Assembly (NCBI RefSeq): GCF_947496855.1 | Contig: NZ_CANMED010000004.1 | Span: 372,001 to 436,000, forward strand | From: an uncultured Aquimarina sp. | Lineage (GTDB): Bacteria; Bacteroidota; Bacteroidia; Flavobacteriales; Flavobacteriaceae | DNA: 64,000 bases | Direction: 5' to 3' | Shown here: positions 51,816-61,680 of the stretch, in pieces | Numbering within the stretch: the first letter of the stretch is position 1 | How the letters are laid out: every line of letters starts with the position of its first letter | The notes under the pieces: model-generated | Databases searched by the model: none | Seen by the model: the letters and a program-made list of their open reading frames with translations, nothing else | What the model was told of the DNA's origin: nothing | Made by a program: the position numbers and the translations under genes

Positions 51816-53168
51816 TTAAATCATCTCTTTCACTTCATCAAAATCTAGTCCTCCGTAATTACCGCTACTCATAAGCAACAAGGTAGAATCTGTAAAATCC
51901 TTTTGTTTTAAATATGATTTAAATTCCTCTGGATTGGTATAAATAATAAGGTCATCTCTTTTAAAAGCTTTTTCTATCTGATCTACAGACACTTCTTCTA
52001 ACTGTTTAATTTTCACAGCATCAGGAGAATAAAACACCACAGCTTCATCTGCAGCATTTAGTGCTCCTTCATATTCCTTTAGAAACTCTGCGTTAAGACT
52101 GCTATATGTATGCAACTCAAGACAAGCGACTAACTGCCTATCTTCATATTGCTCCTTGACAGCATTAGTAGTTGCACTTACTTTTGATGGACTATGTGCA
52201 AAATCTTTATAAGCAACAGCTGTAGCACTCTCTGCAATTTTCTCTAAGCGTTTAGAAGCGCCTGTAAAAGATGCAATTGCCTCATAAAACTCATCCTCAT
52301 CAATACCCATATGCTGGCAAATCCATTTGGCTCCAGCCAAATTACTCAGATTATGCGCTCCAAAAACTTCAATAGGCATTTCCCCTTCTGGAGTTTGTAA
52401 TAAAGTCTCTCCTTTTTCTACACGATATTCTGGAGTCGTATATGGTATTTTGCGAATCTGATTTTCTGAGTTTTCAACCACTTTAACGACTTCAGGATCT
52501 TCTGAATTATAGTTTATGCTTCCTCCACGAACAATACTATCTACAAAAACCTGAAACTGTTCTACATAATTATCAAATGTTGGAAATACATTAATATGAT
52601 CCCATGCAATGCCACTTATCAACGCAATATTTGGTTGATATAAGTGAAATTTAGGTCTTCTATCTATTGGTGAAGAAAGGTACTCATCACCTTCCAGTAC
52701 CATAAAATCATTATCTTCTGTGAGATGCACCATAGTGTCAAAACCTTCTAATTGAGCTCCCACCATATAATCCACTTCCTTTTCGTGGTAATGTAATACG
52801 TGCAAAATCATAGAAGTTATAGTAGTCTTACCATGAGAACCACCAATGACTACACGAGTTTTATTCTTAGATTGTTCATAAAGAAATTCAGGATATGAAT
52901 ATATTTTTAATCCTAATCCCTGTGCTTTATTTAATTCCGGATTATCTTCCTTGGCATGCATTCCTAGAATAATAGCATCAATATCTTCAGTAACCTTTTC
53001 AGGATACCATCCAAACGTTTCGGGAAGTAATCCATACCGATCTAATCTAGACTTTGATGGTTCAAAAATCACATCATCACTCCCAGTTACCTGATCTCCT
53101 TTTTGATGCAGTGCCATAGCTAGGTTGTGCATGGCACTACCTCCTATCGCAATAAAATGTACACGCAT
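51816..53168 (-). CDS. mpl: Mpl murein tripeptide ligase family protein, 450 aa
   Basis: Reattaches recycled L-Ala-gamma-D-Glu-meso-DAP to UDP-N-acetylmuramate in peptidoglycan recycling. Mur-ligase N-terminal Rossmann domain (MRVHFIAIGGSAMHNLAMAL), ATP loop VVIGGSHGKTTITSMIL, central domain with LISGIAWDHINVFPTFDNY, and C-terminal domain (YKDFAHSPSKVSATTNAVKEQY). Close to MurC, but the start MRVHFIAIGGSAMHNLA and the length fit Mpl. Monocistronic with a terminator. Confidence 0.92.
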   Translation of the reverse strand: MRVHFIAIGGSAMHNLAMALHQKGDQVTGSDDVIFEPSKSRLDRYGLLPETFGWYPEKVTEDIDAIILGMHAKEDNPELNKAQGLGLKIYSYPEFLYEQSKNKTRVVIGGSHGKTTITSMILHVLHYHEKEVDYMVGAQLEGFDTMVHLTEDNDFMVLEGDEYLSSPIDRRPKFHLYQPNIALISGIAWDHINVFPTFDNYVEQFQVFVDSIVRGGSINYNSEDPEVVKVVENSENQIRKIPYTTPEYRVEKGETLLQTPEGEMPIEVFGAHNLSNLAGAKWICQHMGIDEDEFYEAIASFTGASKRLEKIAESATAVAYKDFAHSPSKVSATTNAVKEQYEDRQLVACLELHTYSSLNAEFLKEYEGALNAADEAVVFYSPDAVKIKQLEEVSVDQIEKAFKRDDLIIYTNPEEFKSYLKQKDFTDSTLLLMSSGNYGGLDFDEVKEMI

Positions 53169-53512
53169 AATTATATTCTTGATTCGAAAGAGTAAAGATA
53201 AAATTAATTGCGAAGTTAGAATTATGATTTACGATAAAACAAAACATGTAGGTTTTGGACTTTATTTTTTTCTGTCAAAAAACAAACTTTTATCGCTTTG
53301 TTAAGCTAACGCTTTAAGCCTCTATACTGAGTTTCTCAAACACGGACATACTCACCCGCTAAAATACTACACTAAACAAAACAAGGTTTTCCCTAATTTA
53401 TCGTTGCAATTATGTAGCTTTATATAGTTATTTACTTTATTCGAGTTTTTATTTAATAAACATTGGAATAAGACTTGTATTATTGTTTTAACAAACACAA
53501 AAAATCAAACAG
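53169..53512. other. Divergent intergenic region between mpl and the alpha-2-macroglobulin gene
   Basis: 344 bases with no gene-like frame. It should contain the promoters of both divergent genes. No TAnnTTTG match with a proper -33 box was found; TATTATTG near 53480 is a weak candidate for the plus strand. No repeats or hairpins of note. Confidence 0.5.
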
Positions 53513-56500
53513 ATGAACAAATATATCATTCTTGTTTTCATACTCTTTATTACAAACCTAAATTATATGATGGCTCAAGATAACTATCAAAACGATTGGA
53601 AAAAAGTAAAAGATTTTGATCAACAAGGGCTTCCAAAATCTGCATTAGAAGCTGTAGAAACGATTCACACTAATGCTAAAAAAACTAACAACACGAATCA
53701 AATCACTAAAGCATTATTCTATAAAGCTAAGTATAATTTGGTATTAGAAGAAAATGCACAACTAAATATCATAAAGGAATTTAAAAGTGAAATTGCAAAT
53801 AGTGAATTTCCTAGAAGGAATATTCTAGAAAGTATTTTAGCCAATCTATATTGGCAATATTTTCAGGAGCATCGATGGCAATTTTATAACAGGACTAAAA
53901 CTTCTCAAAAAGTAGACACCGAAGATTTTAGAACCTGGGATTTAGAAACTTTATTTACCGAAATCCATTCCTATTATGAGAAATCATTAAACAACGGTCT
54001 ATTAGCCCAACAAACGGATCTTGCAGAATTTAATGATATACTTTCTCAATCCAATGATTCTAAAACATATAGACCCACACTTTTTGATTTTTTATCACAT
54101 AATGCTTTGGCATTTTATAAAACTTCAGAAACCAACATTACAAAACCAGCATATGCGTTTGAGATAGATTCTCCTGATTATTTAAAGAGTTATGAGGAAT
54201 TTTCTAGATTGAACATCACCACTAAAGATTCATTATCATTACAATTTCACGCGTTAAAAATATATCAAAACCTTATTAATTTTCACAAAAGAGATAAGCA
54301 ACCTGATGCCTTAATTGAGGTAAATATAGAGCGCCTGAAGTTCATCCACGACAATGCTACATTTAGTGATAAACAAAAACTGCTACTAGCAACTTTGGTT
54401 TCAGAAAAAGAAAAACATCAAAATAATGCTTCTTCTACTTTATATGACTATGAAATTGCTGCGCTATACCAAACACAGGCCGCAACGTATATCCCTGCCG
54501 AAAATGAAACACATCGATGGACACTTCAGAAAGCCTTAAAAGTTTGTGAAGAAGCGATTAATAAATATCCAGAATCTAGAGGAGCTAACAATTGTAGTTA
54601 TTTAAAAGATCAAATTCTTAATAAACAAGTAAATTCTATCACATTAGAAAGTTATATTCCGATTAACAAACCATCCAGGCTTCTAGTGAATTATAAAAAC
54701 TTAGAGCTACTATATTTTAAAGTTCTAACAGTCAAACAAAATCAATTAAAATCATTTCAGGAAATTTATAAACAAAAAGAGAAAATTGCTTTTCTGAATA
54801 AATTATCTATTGTTAATTCATGGAGTTCCGCGATTCGTGACGAAAAAGACTATCAAAATCATACCACAGAAATTGCAGTCCCTGAATTAGAACAAGGAAG
54901 TTACATTATCGTTGGATCAACTACAAAAGACCTAAGCGAAGAACATACATTTTCTTTTGGAAACCTTCAGGTCACCAACATTACACTCATTGAAAACAAA
55001 ACAGCAAGCAAAACAAAGTTTCAGATAACAGATAGAAACAATGGTGCTCCGATTCCTAAAGCCTCTATAAAATTGGTTTCTAACAACCAAAGAAATAGCT
55101 TAAACCAAACCTTGACTACTAATGAGAAAGGAGAAGCTTCTTTTTCTAAAGAAGGCTATTATTACAATGTTTTAGCAACAGTAAGCAAGGGAACCGACAA
55201 AGCTTATTTTAGTGGATTATATCTTAATCATTATCCAGACAATAGCAAACCAGATACAAGTACTAGATACACCTCCTTCCTTTTTACAGACCGAAGTATA
55301 TACAGACCAGGACAAACGGTCTATTTCAAAGGAATTATGATGACTGCCAAAGGAAAAGAAAACCCTAAAGTTGTCACCAACGCATCTGCTTTTGCAAAAT
55401 TAATTGATGTAAACGGACAAGAAGTAAAGTTGTTGAGTTTTACAACGAATGAATACGGATCCTTTGCAGGTGAGTTTATATTACCATCTTCAGGATTAAC
55501 CGGTAATTATAGCATTCAAACGAATAATTATTACAGTACTTCTATTTCTGTGGAAGAATATAAACGTCCTAAATTTGAAACTAAATTTAACCCGGTTACT
55601 GAAACCTACAAAATTAACGACAGTATAAAACTTACAGGAACCGCCACCGCTTATGCAGGAAGTAATATTACAGATGCTAAAGTAGTATATCGAGTATATA
55701 GACAAGTGCAATATCCTCGCTGGTGTTATTGGTATCCAAGAAACAGAACCGAAGAGCAAGAAATTACACATGGAGAAACCAAAACTGATGATACGGGTGA
55801 ATACAACATCACTTTTGCCGCACTACCAGACAAAAATGTTTCGAAAGATAATCAGCCGATTTTTACCTATAAAGTGATAGCAGACGTAACAGATATCAAT
55901 GGAGAAACAAGAAGTACTACTACCACTGTTAATGTTGGATATCACGCCTTAACCACATCCATAAATATCTCTTCCGAAATTGATAAAACCAAAAAAGATA
56001 ATACACTCAGCATCGCTACTCAAAATTTAAATAATGAATTTGTAGCTAATAGCGGAACGATCAAAATACATAAGCTACAAGCGCCAGAATGCCCTTTGCG
56101 TATTCGCCCATGGAAAGCACCAGACTACAGTAGCTTTACAAAAGAAGAATTCAAAAAATTATTCCCTCACGACGCATATGGCAATGAAGATGATTTTAGA
56201 AACTGGAAAAAAGGAAGCATAGTTTTTGACAAAACCTATGATACTAAAGAAACTAAAAACAATGCTAAAGGCACCAAAGATATATCTTTTGGAAATATTA
56301 AAAAGTGGGAAACTGGTAAATATATTATAGAACTTAGTACTAAAGATAAATTCGGACAAAAGGTAAAAGATATCAAGTACATCACCGTATTTGATCAGTC
56401 AGACGATACTATTTCGGATAACAAATTGTTTGAAATTACAACAAACAAGAGTACTTATAATATCGGAGATGAAGTGGTGTTAAAACTAAGTTCAGCATCT

Positions 56501-59500
56501 GAAGATATTTCTATTACTATAGATATTGAAAAAAATCATAAGGTTATCGAAACCAAAATTGTAAAGCTATCCAATACTAGCAAAACGATAAAAATTCCAG
56601 TAAATAAAGAAGATTTGGGTGGGTTTGCAGTTATGTATAGTTTTGCAAATTACAATGCATATACAAGTGGAACAATTCCTATCGCGGTCCCTTACCAACC
56701 TACAGAACTTACTATAGAAACAAAAACATTTAGAGACAAACTACAACCAGGACAACAAGAAACATGGAGTTTTACAGTTAAAGGTCCAAAGGGAGACAAA
56801 GTCACTGCCGAACTGCTAGCAAGTATGTATGATATTTCTTTGGATCAGTTCAGACCACATCAATGGTATTTCAATCCGATTAATAGACCTATTTATTATT
56901 CTTATTCACAGCGAAAAGCTGCTAGAAGTTTTACCCAAGGAAATTTTAATATTTATAATGGATATACTCGCAATACCAGTTTCCAACATCAAGGATATGA
57001 CCAACTAAATTGGTTTGGTTTATATTTTGGGCAAAGCTATCGTTATAACAATCTCGGATCTCAAAAAAGAGGTAGAATGAGTAAATCTGCTCCTGCCCCA
57101 ATGGCATCCATGGAAATGGCTGCAGATGATGCGGAAATGGAAGAAGTTGCCGTAGCTGGTAATGCTATGAAAGAAGAAAGTGAAGTAGATTCAATTGGTG
57201 TCGAAAATAAAAGTAATAAAAAAGATGATAAGAAAGAGCAATCTCTAGAAGGTGTCAAAATTCGTAAAAACCTTCAGGAAACCGCTTTTTTCTTTCCGAA
57301 GTTAACCACGGATCCTGAAGGCAATATAAGTTTCAATTTTACAGCTCCAGAAGCTTTAACTAAATGGAAATTACAACTACTTGCTCATACCAAAGAATTG
57401 AATGCAGGGACACAAATATTAGAGACGATTACCCAAAAAGAATTAATGATCTTGCCGAATCCACCGAGATTCTTGAGAGAAGGTGATCAGATTATTCTAA
57501 GTTCTAAGGTTTCTAATATTTCCACCAAAGATCTTACAGGCATTATTGAATTACAATTAATAGATGCTTTAACAGGAAAATCTATTGATGCAGATTTACA
57601 GAACACCAATATTCGTCAGGAATTTTCTGTAAAAGCAGCAGGAAATACGAATGTATATTGGAATCTGAAGATTCCAGACAATGTGCAAACAGTTCAATAT
57701 AAGATTGTAGCCAAAGCAGGAGATTTCTCTGATGGTGAACAGAATGTATTACCTGTGTTATCCAACAGAATGTTGGTAACAGAGACATTACCAATGTGGA
57801 TACGTTCTGATCAGACCAAAACATTTACGCTAGATAAACTAAAGAGTAATACGTCCACTACATTAAAAAATCATAAGCTTACTTTAGAAATGACCTCTAA
57901 TCCGGCGTGGTATGCTGTACAGGCACTACCTTACCTTATGGAATATCCATATGAATGTGCTGAACAAACATTCTCCAGATATTATGCCAATTCCCTAGCG
58001 AGTCATATAGCAAATGCTAACCCTAGAATCCAAGAGGTATTTAATCAATGGAAGAATACAGATGCGTTACTAAGTAATCTAGAAAAAAATCAAGAGTTAA
58101 AATCTTTGATTATCCAAGAAACTCCATGGTTACGAGATGCCCAAAGCGAAACCGAACAAAAGAAACGAATCGCATTGCTTTTTGATCTTAATAAGATGAA
58201 TAACGAATTGCAGCGTGCATTAAATAAATTACAGCAAATGCAATTTGGTTCAGGAGCATTTCCCTGGTTTAAAGGCGGAAGAGAGAATCGCTATATCACG
58301 CAGCACATAGCAGCAGGTTTTGGACACTTAAAAAAACTAGGCGTTACAAAATTTGAGAATAAGACTCAGAATATGCTACAAAAAGCAGTTCGCTATCTAG
58401 ATCAGGAGTTTGTAAAAGAATATAAAGAGCTTAAGAAATACTGTGAACGAAATAAGATCGATATCAATAAAGATCACCTGAGTTACACACAGACTCACTA
58501 TTTATACATGCGTAGTTTCTTTTCGGATATCAAACGGGCTAACAGCACTAATGAGGCTTGGAAGTATTATATGGGACAGTCCAAAAAGTATTGGCTAAAT
58601 AAAAGCTTGTATTCACAAGGAATGTTGGCCTTGATATTACATCGAAATAATGATGCTACTACAGCAACCAAAATCATTAAATCATTAGATGAGAAAAGTA
58701 TTACTAGTGAAGAACTGGGCATGTATTGGAAATCCAATACTGCTAGTTGGTATTGGTATCAAGCACCAATAGAAACTCAAGCATTAATGATTGAAGTTTT
58801 TGCGGAGATTGAGCAAGAACCAAAAAAAACAGAGATCGTAGATAATCTTAAGGTTTGGTTATTAAAGAATAAACAGACCAATCGTTGGAAAACTACCAAA
58901 GCCACTACAGAAGCTGTATATGCTTTACTATTACAAGGCAGTGATTGGTTATCCGTTACTGATATGGTAGAGATTGTATTAGGCGATCAAAAAATCGATC
59001 CTAGCCAGATGGAAGATGTAAAAGTAGAAGCCGGAACGGGATATTTTAAAACTTCTTGGAATGGTAGTGAAATACAAAAAGATATGGCTACAGCAAAAAT
59101 CACCAAAAAAGGAAAAGGGATTGCTTGGGGAGCTTTGTACTGGCAGTATTTTGAAAATCTGGATAAGATAACCTCGGCAGAAACTCCATTAAAGTTGAAG
59201 AAAAAGTTATTCCTTAAAAAGAATACGGATACTGGTGAGGAGATTACAGAAATCACTAATAAAACACAATTAAAATTAGGAGACTTGGTGAGAGTACGCA
59301 TAGAATTAAGGTCAGATCGCACCATGGAGTTTGTGCATATGAAAGATATGCGTGCGGCTGGATTAGAACCCATCAATGTCATCTCACAATACAAATACCA
59401 GGATGGATTGGGGTATTATGAAAGTACAAAAGATGCTTCTACCAACTTCTTCTTTGACTATTTACCAAAAGGGGTGTACGTTTTTGAATATGATCTGCGT

Positions 59501-59605
59501 GTCAACAACAAAGGCAATTTCTCTAATGGTATCACTACCATACAGAGTATGTATGCACCAGAGTTTAGTAGTCATTCTGAAGGAGTACGAATAAAAGTTG
59601 AATAA
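53513..59605 (+). CDS. Bacterial alpha-2-macroglobulin, 2030 aa
   Basis: Large envelope protease inhibitor that traps attacking proteases. Signal peptide (residues 1-21, ending NYMMAQ). N-terminal helical TPR-like region (to about residue 370), then macroglobulin beta domains (e.g. RSIYRPGQTVYFKG, residue about 590). A low-complexity Ala/Met/Glu then Lys/Asp-rich stretch (about 1190-1245) follows. The A2M domain (ETAFFFPKLTTDPEGNISF, about 1255) precedes the thioester domain with CAEQ at 1482-1485, so the Cys-Glx thioester is intact, and a C-terminal MG10-like domain. No lipobox, so it is not an obvious lipoprotein. In other bacteria it is often paired with pbpC; that gene is not adjacent here. 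Confidence 0.92.
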   Translation: MNKYIILVFILFITNLNYMMAQDNYQNDWKKVKDFDQQGLPKSALEAVETIHTNAKKTNNTNQITKALFYKAKYNLVLEENAQLNIIKEFKSEIANSEFPRRNILESILANLYWQYFQEHRWQFYNRTKTSQKVDTEDFRTWDLETLFTEIHSYYEKSLNNGLLAQQTDLAEFNDILSQSNDSKTYRPTLFDFLSHNALAFYKTSETNITKPAYAFEIDSPDYLKSYEEFSRLNITTKDSLSLQFHALKIYQNLINFHKRDKQPDALIEVNIERLKFIHDNATFSDKQKLLLATLVSEKEKHQNNASSTLYDYEIAALYQTQAATYIPAENETHRWTLQKALKVCEEAINKYPESRGANNCSYLKDQILNKQVNSITLESYIPINKPSRLLVNYKNLELLYFKVLTVKQNQLKSFQEIYKQKEKIAFLNKLSIVNSWSSAIRDEKDYQNHTTEIAVPELEQGSYIIVGSTTKDLSEEHTFSFGNLQVTNITLIENKTASKTKFQITDRNNGAPIPKASIKLVSNNQRNSLNQTLTTNEKGEASFSKEGYYYNVLATVSKGTDKAYFSGLYLNHYPDNSKPDTSTRYTSFLFTDRSIYRPGQTVYFKGIMMTAKGKENPKVVTNASAFAKLIDVNGQEVKLLSFTTNEYGSFAGEFILPSSGLTGNYSIQTNNYYSTSISVEEYKRPKFETKFNPVTETYKINDSIKLTGTATAYAGSNITDAKVVYRVYRQVQYPRWCYWYPRNRTEEQEITHGETKTDDTGEYNITFAALPDKNVSKDNQPIFTYKVIADVTDINGETRSTTTTVNVGYHALTTSINISSEIDKTKKDNTLSIATQNLNNEFVANSGTIKIHKLQAPECPLRIRPWKAPDYSSFTKEEFKKLFPHDAYGNEDDFRNWKKGSIVFDKTYDTKETKNNAKGTKDISFGNIKKWETGKYIIELSTKDKFGQKVKDIKYITVFDQSDDTISDNKLFEITTNKSTYNIGDEVVLKLSSASEDISITIDIEKNHKVIETKIVKLSNTSKTIKIPVNKEDLGGFAVMYSFANYNAYTSGTIPIAVPYQPTELTIETKTFRDKLQPGQQETWSFTVKGPKGDKVTAELLASMYDISLDQFRPHQWYFNPINRPIYYSYSQRKAARSFTQGNFNIYNGYTRNTSFQHQGYDQLNWFGLYFGQSYRYNNLGSQKRGRMSKSAPAPMASMEMAADDAEMEEVAVAGNAMKEESEVDSIGVENKSNKKDDKKEQSLEGVKIRKNLQETAFFFPKLTTDPEGNISFNFTAPEALTKWKLQLLAHTKELNAGTQILETITQKELMILPNPPRFLREGDQIILSSKVSNISTKDLTGIIELQLIDALTGKSIDADLQNTNIRQEFSVKAAGNTNVYWNLKIPDNVQTVQYKIVAKAGDFSDGEQNVLPVLSNRMLVTETLPMWIRSDQTKTFTLDKLKSNTSTTLKNHKLTLEMTSNPAWYAVQALPYLMEYPYECAEQTFSRYYANSLASHIANANPRIQEVFNQWKNTDALLSNLEKNQELKSLIIQETPWLRDAQSETEQKKRIALLFDLNKMNNELQRALNKLQQMQFGSGAFPWFKGGRENRYITQHIAAGFGHLKKLGVTKFENKTQNMLQKAVRYLDQEFVKEYKELKKYCERNKIDINKDHLSYTQTHYLYMRSFFSDIKRANSTNEAWKYYMGQSKKYWLNKSLYSQGMLALILHRNNDATTATKIIKSLDEKSITSEELGMYWKSNTASWYWYQAPIETQALMIEVFAEIEQEPKKTEIVDNLKVWLLKNKQTNRWKTTKATTEAVYALLLQGSDWLSVTDMVEIVLGDQKIDPSQMEDVKVEAGTGYFKTSWNGSEIQKDMATAKITKKGKGIAWGALYWQYFENLDKITSAETPLKLKKKLFLKKNTDTGEEITEITNKTQLKLGDLVRVRIELRSDRTMEFVHMKDMRAAGLEPINVISQYKYQDGLGYYESTKDASTNFFFDYLPKGVYVFEYDLRVNNKGNFSNGITTIQSMYAPEFSSHSEGVRIKVE

Positions 59606-59711
59606 TAATACTTTTCTGCTTGCCAAAACGAACTGATAGATATGATTACAAGAATGGATTATTGTTTTTTTGTGGGGAATTTTGTATTTTTTTTAGAACA
59701 TAAAATAAAAA

Positions 59712-59747
59712 TTATCCGTAGAATTAAACGTTTAATTCTACGGATAA
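59712..59747. repeat. 36-bp perfect palindrome
   Basis: TTATCCGTAGAATTAAAC (59712-59729) is followed directly by its exact reverse complement (59730-59747). It lies 106 bases after the alpha-2-macroglobulin stop. A terminator is possible, but the T-rich side is on the minus strand, where no gene ends. It sits at the junction between the core-like genes and the cassette-like accessory segment. Confidence 0.85.
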
Positions 59748-59795
59748 AAATAAAGATATAATAGATATATGGTTACCTTTTGTAACTATATAAAC

Positions 59796-60425
59796 ATGTT
59801 AGACACAATTCTAAAAATGACAAATATTCAAGAACTAAATAATAAGATCAAGGATTTACAAAAGAGTAAAGCTTACTCAGTTGAATTACTTGAAGAGATT
59901 GAATCTGAAATCAAAAATTGGAATAAAAATGAGGAGTTGACTATACTAGATTTGATCAAACTAAATTTATTTAGAAGTGATATTAAATCATTAAACTCTA
60001 TACTTGGAATTTTATATAGTACTTATAATTTTGATGGAGAAATAGAAGAGAAAGTTAGTATTGAACTGATAAATACTCTAAATATTTTGACAGATACTCA
60101 TCACGAAATTGACAAACAAAATGTTGAATATTCTTATTATTTAATATTTGATATCTATTTCCATAATCCTGGATTAATCGAAGAGTTGAATTCTAAACAA
60201 GTAAATGATCTAACAAAAGAGATAAAGAAAATTTCAAAACTTGAATACTCAATTGATAAAAGTAAGGATAGTGATTTGTTAATTGCTATTCAGAAAATAA
60301 TTGATTTAACCTATTACTTTGGGAAAGACAAAGCAGAAGTAATACTAAAATCATATTTCTTAACACATTTCGATGATTTTGTAAAAGATTGTGCGGAAAT
60401 TGAGTTGAAAAGAAACTGTGCCTAA
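59796..60425 (+). CDS. Unrecognised cytoplasmic protein ending in an attC-like site, 209 aa
   Basis: No family recognised. Lys/Glu/Leu-rich and probably mostly helical (e.g. IQELNNKIKDLQKSKAYSVELLEEIE), with no signal peptide or membrane segment. Start uncertain: in-frame starts exist at 59769, 59796 and 59817. A promoter-like TACCTTTTG at 59774-59782 favours one of the two later starts, and 59796 was chosen. The stop codon TAA (60423-60425) lies inside the GCCTAAC box of the following attC-like element. Genes in integron cassettes often end this way, so this is likely an accessory, cassette-borne gene. Confidence 0.6.
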   Translation: MLDTILKMTNIQELNNKIKDLQKSKAYSVELLEEIESEIKNWNKNEELTILDLIKLNLFRSDIKSLNSILGILYSTYNFDGEIEEKVSIELINTLNILTDTHHEIDKQNVEYSYYLIFDIYFHNPGLIEELNSKQVNDLTKEIKKISKLEYSIDKSKDSDLLIAIQKIIDLTYYFGKDKAEVILKSYFLTHFDDFVKDCAEIELKRNCA

Positions 60426-60609
60426 CAACATCTATGCGATAATGCGGAGTTTAGGTTTATTCAAAAAGTCAGTGCTTATTTGGTTTATCGCCAAAGTATT
60501 AAATTTAGTATTTTAGAAAATATAAAAACAAAACATAAACTTTGGCTAAGTGCTTACTCGAAAACCAGTGATTTTCTGCTCCCGCACTACGCATAGCTAA
60601 ACGTTAGCA
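60420..60609 (+). repeat. attC-like recombination site 1 (190 bp)
   Basis: It begins with GCCTAAC (60420-60426, fits RYYYAAC) and ends with GTTAGCA (60603-60609, close to GTTRRRY). Arms CTATGCGATAATGCGG (60432-60447) and CCGCACTACGCATAG (60582-60596) are imperfect inverted repeats. A further hairpin (GAAAA...TTTTC) and the core TTTGGCTAAGTGCTTA lie inside. The internal part is alignable with site 2 at 61493-61686. The predicted cut is G60603/T60604. Confidence 0.65.
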
Positions 60610-61680
60610 ACCATTTCCCTTTACGAACATTTCTATTAAACTCACCAATATCAAATTAAAATTAAATCGGTAAAGGGTAAAAAAGATAAACCTACACCTA
60701 TCAAATTATTAGACATATGAAAAAATAGTGGGTATTGAAATCCAAAGGATATTCTAATATACCCATAAATTAAAGCACTCATCAATTGTGGTAAAGTAAG
60801 AATTGGAAGTAAAAGAATATTATACCTGTTTAATTCATACTTCGATATGTGTATCCAAGCAAAAAATATACAAGAGATATAATAAATATTTCGAAAGTGC
60901 ACGCTCCAAAATTTAATCAATTTTTCATTTACTGATTTAATATTGATTACCAAATAAAAAGCTATTCCTAAAAAAGTTGATATAACTATCCTAGTAGAAA
61001 AGCTTTCATCAATAACACTAATTTTGGTGTGAAAAAGAAATTTAGTTAAAATATAATAGCAGAGTACACTTGATGATAAAACTAAATAAATAGGTTTAAA
61101 CTTCAATGAAAGCCTGAAGGCAACTTCTTCAATAAATGGTAGAATCACTCCTCCTACTAATAAAAAAACAATTGGAGTAAAACGTTCAGACATATTTCCT
61201 TTTTGTATATTTTCTGGATCATATACAATTGCAAAAAATAAAACAACCGGAATTAAGAATACTAACTTTAAAAAATAGAGTCCAATGGTATCGTAAATTT
61301 TAAACTTCACTGATTTTTCGAGATTTTTCTCAATTCTAGGCTTTTTAATAAAACCTACAATTTCTTTAAATAATGAGAAGTAATATTTAGGTTTAATCAA
61401 AGGGTATTTCATACTTTCATGTTTTATTGAAGACGATTTATAGTGTTATTTGTTACGACTTGATTATATCTAGTTCTGAAAATGAAAACGGTTGCTAACA
61501 CGATATATAGCAAATAGGGCGATTAGTTTTCAATCAAAAAATTATTGTGTATTTGCAAAGTCACCAAATCTTTTGATTTGGTATTAAAAGAGAAAAATTA
61601 AAACAAAATGAAAAAATTTGGCCTGTGGCTTAACCGAAAATAATCGCTTATTTTCTGCCCAACTTGCCATATATTAAACG
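60604..61680. mobile_element. Putative integron-type gene cassette carrying a CPBP protease
   Basis: DNA between the two predicted cut points (G60603/T and G61680/T). Its left end GTTAGCAACC (60603-60612, including the cut-site G) is exactly complementary to GGTTGCTAAC (61490-61499) at the start of its own attC-like site. Circularisation would rebuild a perfect R''/R' pair, as in classical cassettes. The single gene runs against the usual cassette direction and has its own upstream region. No integrase in the window. Confidence 0.5.
60651..61412 (-). CDS. CPBP-family (CaaX protease / Abi) intramembrane protease, 253 aa
   Basis: Multi-pass membrane metalloprotease family. All three motifs are intact: EExxxR in IEEVAFRL (residues 95-100), FxxxH in FAWIH (184-188) and HxxxN in FHMSNN (232-236). 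About seven hydrophobic segments. Bacterial members include bacteriocin-immunity and Rce1-like proteases; this one's substrate is unknown. It is transcribed in the minus direction within the putative cassette, so it needs its own promoter. None was clearly identified in 61413-61490. Confidence 0.88.
   Translation of the reverse strand: MKYPLIKPKYYFSLFKEIVGFIKKPRIEKNLEKSVKFKIYDTIGLYFLKLVFLIPVVLFFAIVYDPENIQKGNMSERFTPIVFLLVGGVILPFIEEVAFRLSLKFKPIYLVLSSSVLCYYILTKFLFHTKISVIDESFSTRIVISTFLGIAFYLVINIKSVNEKLIKFWSVHFRNIYYISCIFFAWIHISKYELNRYNILLLPILTLPQLMSALIYGYIRISFGFQYPLFFHMSNNLIGVGLSFLPFTDLILI

Noticed and set aside
53513..59605. Large adhesin or toxin in the 2030-aa reading frame
   Set aside because: The CAEQ thioester, A2M domain and macroglobulin repeats identify it as alpha-2-macroglobulin.
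59712..59747. Simple terminator for the alpha-2-macroglobulin gene
   Set aside because: The plus-strand side after the palindrome is A-rich, not T-rich, so an intrinsic terminator in that direction is not clearly supported; kept as an unexplained palindrome.
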